A DNA stretch of 7,738 nt from Pseudomonadota bacterium (GTDB taxonomy: Bacteria > Pseudomonadota > Alphaproteobacteria > Azospirillales > Azospirillaceae), in contig JAEYOB010000087.1 in NCBI GenBank assembly GCA_023412175.1, positions 1 to 7,738 on the forward strand, read 5' to 3'. Below, piece by piece: positions 1 through 6,480 of the stretch. The first letter of the stretch is position 1; the number at the start of each line of letters is the position of its first letter. Under the pieces are notes generated by a model, which was not told where the DNA came from, ran no database searches, and saw only the letters and a program-made list of their open reading frames with translations. Both the position numbers and the translations under genes were made by a program.

Positions 1-431
1 GTGTAGAAGCGATGAGCCTGGGTGGCCTCCTCGGCGAAGGTGACCAGGGTCTGCCGCTGCTGCTGGGCGACGGGCGACGGGGTGGTGACGCCACGGCCGA
101 AATAGCCGCCGGCGGCGCCGCTCACCACCAGCATCACGGCCGCCGCCATGCGCACCCAGGGCCGCGCGTGCCAGACCGGGCGGTTGTCGTTGCCGGCGAT
201 GCGGCCCTTGAGCCTGTCGGTGAGTTCCTGGATCTCGGGTCCGGCCTCCTCGCGCAGCACGGGGTCGAAGATCTCGTGCAGCAGGGCGGCCTGGGCGCGG
301 TAATCCTCGACCTTGCGGGCAGCCTCCGCATCGTCGGCAAGCCATCGTTCCACGGCCAGACGGCGGTCGCCGTCCAGATAGCCGTCCACGTACGCGTGCA
401 GATCCTCGTCCTTCAACCGATGCGCCGTCAT
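1..431 (-). CDS. Membrane anti-sigma factor, C-terminus beyond the window
   Basis: This gene probably holds the ECF sigma factor encoded just upstream in an inactive complex at the inner membrane. Reading from the ATG at 431, 143 codons are visible and the frame is still open at base 1. Residues 8-60 form an acidic, helical cytoplasmic domain starting DEDLHAYVDGYLDGD, a pattern common in anti-sigma N-termini. Residues about 93-112 (VRMAAAVMLVVSGAAGGYFG) make one membrane segment, so the rest should be periplasmic. The Hx3Cx2C zinc motif of ZAS-type anti-sigma factors is absent, and no Cys occurs in the visible part. The start overlaps the sigma stop by one base (TGATG) and has an ideal GGAGG 8 bases upstream, so the pair is probably translationally coupled. 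The role is inferred from context, topology and N-terminal pattern. The periplasmic sensor part and the stimulus cannot be seen. Confidence 0.85.
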   Translation of the reverse strand, partial: MTAHRLKDEDLHAYVDGYLDGDRRLAVERWLADDAEAARKVEDYRAQAALLHEIFDPVLREEAGPEIQELTDRLKGRIAGNDNRPVWHARPWVRMAAAVMLVVSGAAGGYFGRGVTTPSPVAQQQRQTLVTFAEEATQAHRFY

Positions 432-943
432 CACTTCACCCTCCGCAGGCCCGCCGCGGCCCCACCATTCGCCATCTTGGTCCGCACCGCCTCGCGCGCG
501 CGGGAGAGGCGCGACATGACGGTGCCGATCGGAATGCCGAGGATCTCGGCAACCTCATCGTATTTCAGGCCTTCCAGCGCCACGAGCATCAGCACCTGCC
601 GCTGCTCGTTGGGCAACTCGTCCACAGCCCGCATCATCTCGCGGACCTCGACGCGCTCCTCCTGCCGGGCCGGTGTGGTCAGCCGGTGCTCCACCGCATC
701 GACCGGAACCTCGTCCGGGCGCGAAGCGCGGGAACGGACCTGATTGACGTGAACGTTGTGCAGGATGGTGAAAAGCCACGCCCGCAGGTTTGTCCCCGTC
801 TGGAAGCTGTCGGCCCGCGAGATCGCGCGCGCCAAAGCCTCCTGCACCAGATCCTCGGCGTCCACGCTGTTGCGCAGCAACGACCGCGCATAGCGGCGAA
901 GCGACGCAATGTGAACCTCCAGCTCGACCCCGAATTTGCTCAA
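431..943 (-). CDS. ECF-family RNA polymerase sigma factor
   Basis: This is a group IV (extracytoplasmic function) sigma factor that redirects RNA polymerase to a stress regulon. With the TTG start at 943 it has 170 aa, a normal size for the family. Sigma region 2 covers about residues 7-72, with DAEDLVQEALARA at 28-40 and LRAWLFTILHNVHVNQVR at 53-70. Region 4 covers about 104-156, with LPNEQRQVLMLVALEG and the helix-turn-helix YDEVAEILGIPIGTVMSR at 128-145. There is no SnoaL-like or other C-terminal extension. The start is uncertain: no ATG fits, and TTG at 943 (LSKFGVELEVHI) was chosen because homology begins there, although it has no clear Shine-Dalgarno sequence. GTG at 976 or 994 is possible. 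The frame stays open further upstream to 1168, but those residues do not look like sigma protein. The gene is coupled to the anti-sigma gene and is probably autoregulated, as is usual for such pairs. Confidence 0.93.
   Translation of the reverse strand: MSKFGVELEVHIASLRRYARSLLRNSVDAEDLVQEALARAISRADSFQTGTNLRAWLFTILHNVHVNQVRSRASRPDEVPVDAVEHRLTTPARQEERVEVREMMRAVDELPNEQRQVLMLVALEGLKYDEVAEILGIPIGTVMSRLSRAREAVRTKMANGGAAAGLRRVK
440..444 (-). promoter_or_regulatory. Ribosome binding site of the anti-sigma gene
   Basis: A GGAGG lies inside the last codons of the sigma gene, 8 bases before the ATG at 431. It fixes the anti-sigma start and indicates coupled translation of the two partners. Confidence 0.75.
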
Positions 944-1052
944 CCGCGCACCCGATCGTTGTCCGGTGTGCCGCACGATGCGCGGCCCACCCACAGGTAA
1001 GAAGACGCGGCCGCAGTTCCAGGTCGCCCCGAAGCCCGATGCCAACCTGAGG

Positions 1053-1078
1053 AACACGGCCCCTGCGAGGTTTATTCC
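1053..1078 (-). promoter_or_regulatory. Candidate ECF-type promoter of the sigma operon
   Basis: On the minus strand, GGAAT (1078-1074) is followed after 15 bases by CGTGTT (1058-1053). This resembles the GGAAC -35 and CGT-containing -10 elements used by many ECF sigma factors. A second -35-like GGAACT lies at 1020-1015 but has no clear -10 partner at the right distance. Autoregulation would be typical for such an operon. The match is partial and the call is tentative. Confidence 0.25.
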
Positions 1079-1102
1079 AGACTGTGGAGCCGGTGTAGCA
1101 GA

Positions 1103-1115
1103 ATTTCGTCGAAAT
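1103..1115. repeat. Perfect 13-base palindrome, possible operator
   Basis: ATTTCG-T-CGAAAT is a 6-bp inverted repeat around one central base. It is A/T-rich in a G/C-rich region and lies about 25 bases upstream of the candidate ECF -35 element on the minus strand. The size and symmetry fit the binding site of a dimeric regulator. No regulator can be named. Confidence 0.35.
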
Positions 1116-1139
1116 CGTGGCACCACCGGATCCAGGTCG

Positions 1140-1158
1140 TTGGAATCCAACGTGTTGG
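1140..1158. repeat. Two overlapping dyads of TTGG/CCAA half-sites
   Basis: TTGGA-A-TCCAA (1140-1150) and CCAAC-GT-GTTGG (1147-1158) share the central CCAA, giving three half-sites in 19 bases. Their position upstream of the sigma gene suggests a protein-binding site, but chance is possible for arms this short. Confidence 0.3.
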
Positions 1159-1225
1159 GGGGTGACAAAGTTGCATCCCGGACCGGCGACCGCCTCCAGG
1201 CCGCTCCGCCGCGAAGGCTCCGGCG

Positions 1226-1265
1226 GCGGCGCCGGGCGGCCTAAGATTCACGGGCCCGGCGCCGC
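1226..1265 (-). terminator. Strong hairpin after the AsmA-like gene
   Basis: A perfect 12-bp all-G/C stem (arms 1226-1237 and 1254-1265) encloses a 16-base loop and begins 12 bases past the AsmA stop codon. It has no T-tract on the minus strand, so it is either a weak or Rho-assisted terminator or an RNA 3'-end stabiliser. It probably separates the AsmA transcript from the sigma operon. Confidence 0.5.
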
Positions 1266-1277
1266 TCCCTGCCGCCT

Positions 1278-3290
1278 TCACCGGCCGAACAGCCCTTTCA
1301 TCCCCTGCTCCAACGGCCCCTTCAGCACGTTGCCGACGGGGTTGTCCGAACGTCCGCCGGGTTGCGTCCGGCTGCCCGAACCCTCGGCTCCCGTCAGGCC
1401 GCCGAGGATCTCCGCCGGCGACCCTCCTTCCTGAAGGCGCCGGACGGCCTCCGCCGCTTTCGCCGGATCCTTGATGGCGGAGAGCGCGACGCCGCTGAAG
1501 TCCGGCTGAATGGAGGGGGCGTCGAAGGGGCCTGTGACGATGACGGGAATCGTCACCCCGCCGTGGTCGAGCGGACCGCCCTGGCCCTTCAAGGTCGCCG
1601 TGGCCGCCGGGTTGAGGCGGAGGTCGAGCCTCCGGTCCGGAAGCGACACTGTGCCCTCGCCATCCATGCGGAAGAGCGGCGCCAGCATGCGCAGGTCCGC
1701 CGTGCGGGCGACGCCGCCGTCGAGGCGGAAGCTGCCGCCGAACTCGGCGAAATCGGTTTCCTGGGCGACGCCCTGCTGCCGTCCGGTGGCAGCCGCCACC
1801 GGATCGCGCAGGATGGCGGCGATGTTGATGCCGCGCAACGCCCCGTCCCGGAAGATGATGCGGGCCGTTCCGTTCAGGCCGGAGACGAGGGCCTTCTGGC
1901 TGGCCCCGACGGCAGTCACATCGGCAGCGAGCGAAGCCGCGCCGCGAAGACGGTCGGTCCCGGCCATGGCGACCAGCATCTGCTCCGCCTGGATGCCCTC
2001 GGAGGATGCCTTCAGCGCATAGCCGGCCGGCTGCCGGGAGGCATCACCCCGCAGCACGGTGCTGGTCCGCCCGCCGAGCGCGGGAACCTCCGGCGCCTCG
2101 ACGGACAGAACGCCGTCCTGCAAACGAAGCGTCGTCCGACTCGGCCCGAGCTTGATGCCCCGGACCTGGAGCCCCCGACTCTCGATCACCGCGTCCAGGT
2201 TCGCACGTTGCAGCGCCGAAACGTCGATCGGCTCGTCGCTCCATCCGGCGGAGGGCGCGCCGCGGTCCGGGGTGTGTGCGGGCAGGAACCGGTCGAGGTT
2301 CACCGGATCGACCGACGCGTGCACGGTCGCGGCCGGCACCGTGCCGGACCAGTCGGCCGCCGCGCGGCCGCTCGCCATGATGTCGTCGAGCGCCAGCCGG
2401 AACTCGTCGAGCTGGGCGCGCTGCCCCCCAAGCCCGATCCTGCCAGTGAGGCTCACGCTGCGCAGGGGCAGTGCCCCGGCGTTCGGCACGCCGAGCCAGG
2501 CGGCCGTGGCGTGAAGGTCCGGGCCCGACACCGACAGCGGGCCGCCCGTGCGCCCGTCCGCCTCCGGCCCGGCTTCCAGCCTGGCCGCGAAGAGGTCGGA
2601 GGAGACTTGGCCGTGAACCGTCGTCGCTCGCTGCTCCGCCAGCGCACGCGGCGATTCCACCGTGACTTTCAGAGCAAGCGCCCGGTCGTTGACGTTCGCC
2701 CTGCCGTCGATCTGGGCGGGCGTGTCCAGGTTGGGCATGGCAACGGCCAGCGCCCCGTCGGAAACCCGCAAGGTCTGGCCGGTGCGCTCGTCCTTGTAGG
2801 TGGCCTCCACATTGCCGAGGCGGACGTCACCCAGGCGGGTGTCGGGAAGGTGGAGCGGCCCTTGCGGTGCGGGTTGGGCCGCGTCGCCTCCCGTCCCGCC
2901 GCCCTCGCGGCGGAAATCCCAGTTGGCCCGCCCGCCACCGTCGACCAGGAGATTGGCCCGAAGACCGTCGACGGTCAGGCGATCCACCTCCACCGTGCCG
3001 CTCAGCAACGGCCACAAGGGCATCTCTATCTCGGAGGGTCCGAGCTCGAATACGGGTGGGCGCCCGCTGCCCGGCACATCGGAGAGCGCCGCCGCCTCCA
3101 CCCTGGCCTTGAACCGGGGGAACACCGACAGGGAGGCAATGCGGATCGTGAAATCACGGCCGGTGCGCTCCTTCACGGCGGCGGCCAGCCGCTCGGCGAC
3201 GAGGTTTCCGGTCAGAACATAGGGGAGAGCGGCCACGACGGCGACGACGATGCCGACGATCACGGCGCACGCGATCAGAAGCTTTTTCAT
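1278..3290 (-). CDS. AsmA-family envelope protein
   Basis: This 670-aa protein belongs to the AsmA family, inner-membrane-anchored proteins with large periplasmic beta-rich regions linked to outer-membrane assembly and, for relatives, lipid transport between membranes. It starts MKKLLIACAVIVGIVVAVVA, one N-terminal membrane segment (about residues 4-24). VAERLAAAVKERTGRDFTIR follows, typical of the AsmA N-terminus. A long periplasmic part comes next, with repeated strand-rich segments such as VEVDRLTVDGLRANLLVD. The C-terminal AsmA core near residues 480-565 contains GALRGINIAAILRD, FGGSFRLDGGVARTADLRM and GTVSLPDRRLDLRL. A Gly/Pro-rich tail follows. The length is close to E. coli AsmA (617 aa). 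The ATG at 3290 was chosen because the membrane helix follows directly and a G-rich run (GGGGGGG) lies just upstream. The frame extends upstream to a possible start at 3452, but those 54 extra residues are proline/arginine-rich and overlap the divergent Eis-like fragment. The exact substrate is unknown. Confidence 0.9.
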   Translation of the reverse strand: MKKLLIACAVIVGIVVAVVAALPYVLTGNLVAERLAAAVKERTGRDFTIRIASLSVFPRFKARVEAAALSDVPGSGRPPVFELGPSEIEMPLWPLLSGTVEVDRLTVDGLRANLLVDGGGRANWDFRREGGGTGGDAAQPAPQGPLHLPDTRLGDVRLGNVEATYKDERTGQTLRVSDGALAVAMPNLDTPAQIDGRANVNDRALALKVTVESPRALAEQRATTVHGQVSSDLFAARLEAGPEADGRTGGPLSVSGPDLHATAAWLGVPNAGALPLRSVSLTGRIGLGGQRAQLDEFRLALDDIMASGRAAADWSGTVPAATVHASVDPVNLDRFLPAHTPDRGAPSAGWSDEPIDVSALQRANLDAVIESRGLQVRGIKLGPSRTTLRLQDGVLSVEAPEVPALGGRTSTVLRGDASRQPAGYALKASSEGIQAEQMLVAMAGTDRLRGAASLAADVTAVGASQKALVSGLNGTARIIFRDGALRGINIAAILRDPVAAATGRQQGVAQETDFAEFGGSFRLDGGVARTADLRMLAPLFRMDGEGTVSLPDRRLDLRLNPAATATLKGQGGPLDHGGVTIPVIVTGPFDAPSIQPDFSGVALSAIKDPAKAAEAVRRLQEGGSPAEILGGLTGAEGSGSRTQPGGRSDNPVGNVLKGPLEQGMKGLFGR

Positions 3291-3322
3291 GTCCCCCCCA
3301 TCCACCGGCCCATCGACCGGCG

Positions 3323-3874
3323 GTGTTGCTGATCGGGACCTCGGAGGGGCTGGCGGGGCTTGGCGGCTCGGGCCGCGCCGCCACCACCCGCCGACGCCAC
3401 CCAAGGACGATTGCGATTCACCTGTATGGGCCGGACCGTCGGCCAACCGCACCCTGGCCCGGCGGGCCGGAGGATCCGCTGGTCCACCTCGCCGCCGACG
3501 CCGGGGTGGCTGTCGATGAGTGGGAGGAGTGGCTGCTGCGGGTGGTGGACGTGGAACGGGCGCTGAGCCTGCGCGGCTACCCGGCCGAGGCGGAGGGCAC
3601 GCTGGTGCTGGACGTCGCCGACCCGCTGATGCCGGTCAACCACGGCCGTTTCCGCCTATCGGTCAGCGCAGGACAGGGTTGCGTGGAACGGCTGGCGGGG
3701 ACCGGCGCATCCGACTTGGTGCTACCAGTTGCCGCACTGGCGCCGCTCTACACCGGGCATCTCGGACCGCCCGCTCTGGCGCGGATGGGGGTGCTGGAAG
3801 GCTCGGAACCCGGCATTGCCAAGGCCTCCACGCTGTTCGCCGGGCCGCGCCCATGGATGGCGGACCGTTTCTGA
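3323..3874 (+). pseudogene. C-terminal fragment of an Eis-like GNAT acetyltransferase (SCP2-like domain)
   Basis: The frame from GTG 3323 gives 183 aa. From about residue 48 (GPEDPLVHL, near base 3464) it looks like the last third of Eis-type N-acetyltransferases, which have two GNAT domains followed by a sterol-carrier-protein-2-like domain. Recognisable pieces are WLLRVVDVERALSLRGYP (70-87), LVLDVADPLMPVNHGRFRLSV (near 94-114), LAPLYTGHL (139-147), ARMGVLEGSE (153-162) and the C-terminus LFAGPRPWMADRF. The GNAT domains with the acetyl-CoA site are missing: sequence upstream becomes Arg/Pro-rich without homology I can see, and then the divergent AsmA gene begins at 3290. I therefore read it as a 5'-truncated remnant. 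The SCP2-like part has no stop or frameshift, so a recent truncation or an expressed stand-alone domain is possible. Its true start is unknown and no good ribosome site is visible. Confidence 0.7.
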
Positions 3875-4014
3875 GACTGGACGAACGACAACGGTGACTG
3901 CGTTGTGGCAACTGGATTTTCAGCAGTTACACAGCGTATGTAAAACCAGACATTAACCGTTGTTATGCTACCCAAAAAGTGGCGAAAGCCGGACACCGGG
4001 GGGAGCCCGCAGTT
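3875..4014 (+). promoter_or_regulatory. Upstream region of the chemoreceptor gene with short dyads
   Basis: The stretch at about 3900-3980 is A/T-rich compared with the surrounding genes, as expected of a promoter. TATGCT (3964-3969) could be a -10 element, but no good TTGACA lies 17 bases upstream (TAAAAC at 3941-3946). Inverted repeats are GTTG-N3-CAAC (3902-3912), AACTG-N9-CAGTT (3910-3928) and TAAC-N4-GTTA (3954-3965). TAAA at 3941 could suggest a flagellar sigma-28-type -35, but the matching GCCGATAA -10 is absent. The promoter class stays open. Confidence 0.3.
4000..4005 (+). promoter_or_regulatory. Ribosome binding site of the chemoreceptor gene
   Basis: GGGGAG lies 9 bases before the ATG at 4015. 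It favours that start over the in-frame GTG at 3979, whose extra 12 residues ([12 protein letters not shown]) would precede the membrane anchor and overlap this site. Confidence 0.6.
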
Positions 4015-6429
4015 ATGACCATTGGTACGCGTATTGCGCTCGGTTTCGCGACCGTGCTGCTGCTGACGGTGGCGGTCGCCTTCGTCGGCTGGAACAGCCT
4101 GCGCACCTACGCGGGACGCGTGGACCTTGCGGCCCACACCGCGGAATTGGAAGCACGGCTGAAAAGCGTTCGACTGGAGGAGGCGCGCTTCGTCACCGAA
4201 CGCGACTCGAAGGCGGCGTCCGCCGTCCCCGGCATGCTCGACGCCCTGCGCAAGGAAGCGCAGGACACCCGCGCCGCGCTGGACGGCGCCGACGGCATCC
4301 GGCTGGTGGACGAGATCCTCGGCGGCATCGAGGGCTACCGCTCCGCCTTCGCCAACTTCGTGGCGCAGGACGCCGAGGCCGGCAAGCGCACCGAGACCAT
4401 GGCCGCCCGCGCCCAGGAACTGCAGTACGTCGCCGGCAAGATCGGCAAGGAGCAATCCGAGCGCTACGACCACAACATGGTCAGCCTGAACGACGCCGCG
4501 GCGGCGGCCAAGCACAGCCGCGAAACCGCCAGCCGCGCCGACCGCATGATCGAGCATCTGCTGGAAGCCCGCCGCCTGCAGAGCGAATTCGCCCGCACCC
4601 GCGCCCGCGCCGCGTCCGACGGAACGGTCGAGATCCTGAACGGCCTGCTGGAAGACGCCGAGGCGTTGAAGGGCGAAGTGGCCGGCACCAACGACGAGGA
4701 ACTCGGCGACAACATCGTCGCCGCCGTCACCGCCTACCGCGACACCATCGTCGACCAGACCCGGCAGTCCGCCCGCGGCGAGGATGCCGAGACGTTCCAG
4801 GCCCGCATGGAGGTCCTGGAAAAGCAGGCCGAGCAGGTGCAGGCGCTGGTCCGCGAGATGCAGGAGAATCAGGTCGCCGTCTCCGGCGCGCTGCAGGACG
4901 CGGCGCACTTCGCCCAGACCGAGGTGAACGAGGCGGTGCTGCTGCGCGGCATCGCCATGCGCATGGTGCTGAGCGCCCAGTCCGCCATGCTGGCCGAGCG
5001 CGACTACCGCCTGAACGGCGGCGACGACGCCCGCACCGCCGCCGCGCTGGCGGTGAAGGACACGCTGGACCTCGCGGCGGAGGCCGGCACGATGCTGATG
5101 GACGCCGAGGGCAAGGCGATGATCGATGCCGCCACGGTCGCGGCCGATGCGTTCGACAAGGAGTTCGCGGCCCTGGTCACCACCACCGAGAACCAGGACG
5201 CCGCGCTGGCCTCCATGGCCAAGGCCGCCGGCACGGTCATCGACCAGACGGCGCGGCTGGTGTCCATGCAGCGCGAGGACCGCGAGGAAGGCCGCGCCAA
5301 CGCCACGCTGGTCATCGCGCTGGGCGCGCTGGTGGCGCTGCTGCTGGGCGGTGCGATGGCCTGGATCATCGGCCGGGCGATCACCGCACCGCTGCACGCC
5401 ATGACCAACGCCATGGACAAGCTGGCCGAGGGCGACCTGTCGGTGGACATCCCCGGCGCCGACCGCAAGGACGAGATGCGCCACATGGCCGACGCGCTCC
5501 GCGTGTTCAAGGAGAACGCGCTGGAGATGCGGCACATGGAGGAGGAGCGCGAGGGCATGCGCCGGCAGATCGACGCCGACCGCCGCCGCACCATGAACGA
5601 GTTCGCCAACGGCTTCGAGGCGGCGGTGTCCGGCGTCGTGCAGACGCTGACCGCGTCGGCCGGCAATCTCGGCCGCGACGCGCAGGAGATGTCGTCGGAC
5701 GCGGCGCTGACCACCGCCAAGTCGACCGCAGTCGCCAGCGCCTCGGAGCAAGCCACCAGCAACGTGCAGATGGTGGCGGCAGCAGCCGAGGAACTGTCGG
5801 CCTCCATCGCCGAGATCTCGCGCCAGCTCACCGCCTCCTCGCAGGCGGCCGTGGACGCCGCCGACAAGGCGAAGCAGACCAACGCCGCCGTGCAGGGCCT
5901 CTCCACCGCCGCCCAGCGCATCGGCGACGTGGTCGGCCTGATCCAGGAGATCGCCGAGCAGACCAACCTGCTTGCGTTGAACGCCACCATCGAGGCCGCC
6001 CGTGCGGGCGAAGCGGGCAAGGGCTTCGCGGTGGTGGCGACGGAGGTCAAGAACCTCGCCGGCCAGACCGCCAAGGCGACGGAGGAAATCGCCTCCCAGG
6101 TCGCGGAGATGCAGTCGGCGACCGGCGGGGCGGTGGAGGCGATCCGCACCATCTCCGACGCGGTGGCCACCATTAGCCACACGGTGACCGGCATCGCCGA
6201 CGCCATGCAGCAGCAGGGCTCGGCCACCCGCGAGATCGCGCAGAACGTCCACCACGCGGCCGAAGGCACGCAGGAGGTGATGCGCAACATCGCCGAGGTG
6301 ACGACGGCCGCCGGCAAGACCGGCAGCGCGGCGGACGCCGTGCTGAACGCGTCGTGCGAGCTGACCCGTCAGGCCGACATGCTGCGCAACGAGGTGACCG
6401 GCTTCCTCAACAAGGTGCGGGCGGCGTAA
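4015..6429 (+). CDS. Methyl-accepting chemotaxis protein with long helical periplasmic sensor
   Basis: This 804-aa transmembrane chemoreceptor passes ligand or energy signals to the CheA/CheW kinase complex. Membrane segment 1 is about residues 6-28 ([20 protein letters not shown]) and segment 2 about 430-455 ([19 protein letters not shown]). The periplasmic part between them is about 400 residues, almost all helical, longer than a single four-helix-bundle sensor (roughly 150) or a two-module HBM domain (roughly 250). It seems to hold three related modules of about 130 residues. A HAMP linker follows (about 453-505, with [20 protein letters not shown]). The cytoplasmic signalling coiled coil runs from about 550 to the end. 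Its hairpin tip at about 645-665 carries the hallmark [19 protein letters not shown], then [13 protein letters not shown]. Methylation helices flank the tip. The C-terminus NKVRAA has no CheR/CheB-tethering pentapeptide. Neighbouring genes are not chemotaxis genes, so this is an orphan receptor; its ligand is unknown. Confidence 0.96.
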   Translation: MTIGTRIALGFATVLLLTVAVAFVGWNSLRTYAGRVDLAAHTAELEARLKSVRLEEARFVTERDSKAASAVPGMLDALRKEAQDTRAALDGADGIRLVDEILGGIEGYRSAFANFVAQDAEAGKRTETMAARAQELQYVAGKIGKEQSERYDHNMVSLNDAAAAAKHSRETASRADRMIEHLLEARRLQSEFARTRARAASDGTVEILNGLLEDAEALKGEVAGTNDEELGDNIVAAVTAYRDTIVDQTRQSARGEDAETFQARMEVLEKQAEQVQALVREMQENQVAVSGALQDAAHFAQTEVNEAVLLRGIAMRMVLSAQSAMLAERDYRLNGGDDARTAAALAVKDTLDLAAEAGTMLMDAEGKAMIDAATVAADAFDKEFAALVTTTENQDAALASMAKAAGTVIDQTARLVSMQREDREEGRANATLVIALGALVALLLGGAMAWIIGRAITAPLHAMTNAMDKLAEGDLSVDIPGADRKDEMRHMADALRVFKENALEMRHMEEEREGMRRQIDADRRRTMNEFANGFEAAVSGVVQTLTASAGNLGRDAQEMSSDAALTTAKSTAVASASEQATSNVQMVAAAAEELSASIAEISRQLTASSQAAVDAADKAKQTNAAVQGLSTAAQRIGDVVGLIQEIAEQTNLLALNATIEAARAGEAGKGFAVVATEVKNLAGQTAKATEEIASQVAEMQSATGGAVEAIRTISDAVATISHTVTGIADAMQQQGSATREIAQNVHHAAEGTQEVMRNIAEVTTAAGKTGSAADAVLNASCELTRQADMLRNEVTGFLNKVRAA

Positions 6430-6440
6430 GGGGGCACGCG

Positions 6441-6465
6441 CCCCGCCGCACCAGGGGCGGCGGGG
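6441..6465. terminator. Hairpin between convergent chemoreceptor and small secreted-protein genes
   Basis: A perfect 9-bp G/C stem (arms 6441-6449 and 6457-6465, loop ACCAGGG) starts 11 bases after the chemoreceptor stop and lies 15 bases before the stop codon of the gene on the other strand. No T-tract follows on either strand. Shorter alternative pairings exist (6431-6435 with 6440-6444; 6462-6465 with 6471-6474). The position suggests a bidirectional, probably Rho-assisted, terminator. Confidence 0.5.
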
Positions 6466-6480
6466 TGGAACCCCCCGTCC

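Larger units (their letters stand above)
944..1277 (-). other. Gene-free leader region upstream of the sigma gene
   Basis: No convincing gene is present here on either strand. The part at about 1065-1175 is noticeably richer in A/T than its surroundings. It contains a perfect 13-base palindrome (1103-1115), two overlapping short dyads (1140-1158) and GGAAT/GGAACT motifs on the minus strand. The right end holds a strong hairpin (1226-1265). It most likely carries the end of the AsmA transcription unit and the promoter and control sites of the sigma/anti-sigma operon. The sigma frame remains open through much of it, so an N-terminal extension of the sigma factor cannot be fully excluded. Confidence 0.6.

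Noticed and set aside
12..743. A 243-codon plus-strand frame across the sigma and anti-sigma genes
   Set aside because: It is antisense to two well-supported coupled genes and its product is Arg/Ser-rich without domains.
944..1168. N-terminal extension of the sigma factor to 245 aa
   Set aside because: The extra residues do not resemble sigma region 1 or 2, the DNA is A/T-richer and holds promoter-like dyads, and ECF factors of about 170 aa are normal.
1362..3332. A 656-codon plus-strand frame opposite the AsmA-like gene
   Set aside because: Composition is typical of an antisense shadow (Arg, Gly, Ala, His) with no recognisable motif; the minus-strand frame has the membrane anchor and AsmA core.
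3291..3452. 54-residue N-terminal extension of the AsmA-like protein
   Set aside because: It would put a Pro/Arg-rich stretch before the membrane anchor and overlap the divergent fragment; the MKKLL start with a G-rich ribosome site fits better.
3902..3925. Sigma-54 promoter starting TGGCAAC
   Set aside because: The GG and GC dinucleotides do not have the required -24/-12 spacing, and no TTGCA follows at the right place.
3960..6176. A 738-codon plus-strand frame overlapping the chemoreceptor in another phase
   Set aside because: The translation is Arg/Gly/Pro-rich low complexity, while the overlapping frame gives a textbook chemoreceptor.
3748..6255. An 835-codon open frame on the minus strand opposite the chemoreceptor gene
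   Set aside because: It is a shadow of the real gene in very GC-rich DNA: rich in His, Gly, Arg and Leu with no domain, and it also runs across the end of the Eis-like fragment.
5004..6317. A 437-codon minus-strand Ser/Ala-rich frame
   Set aside because: It lies opposite the conserved signalling domain of the chemoreceptor and reflects its codon pattern; no domain is visible.
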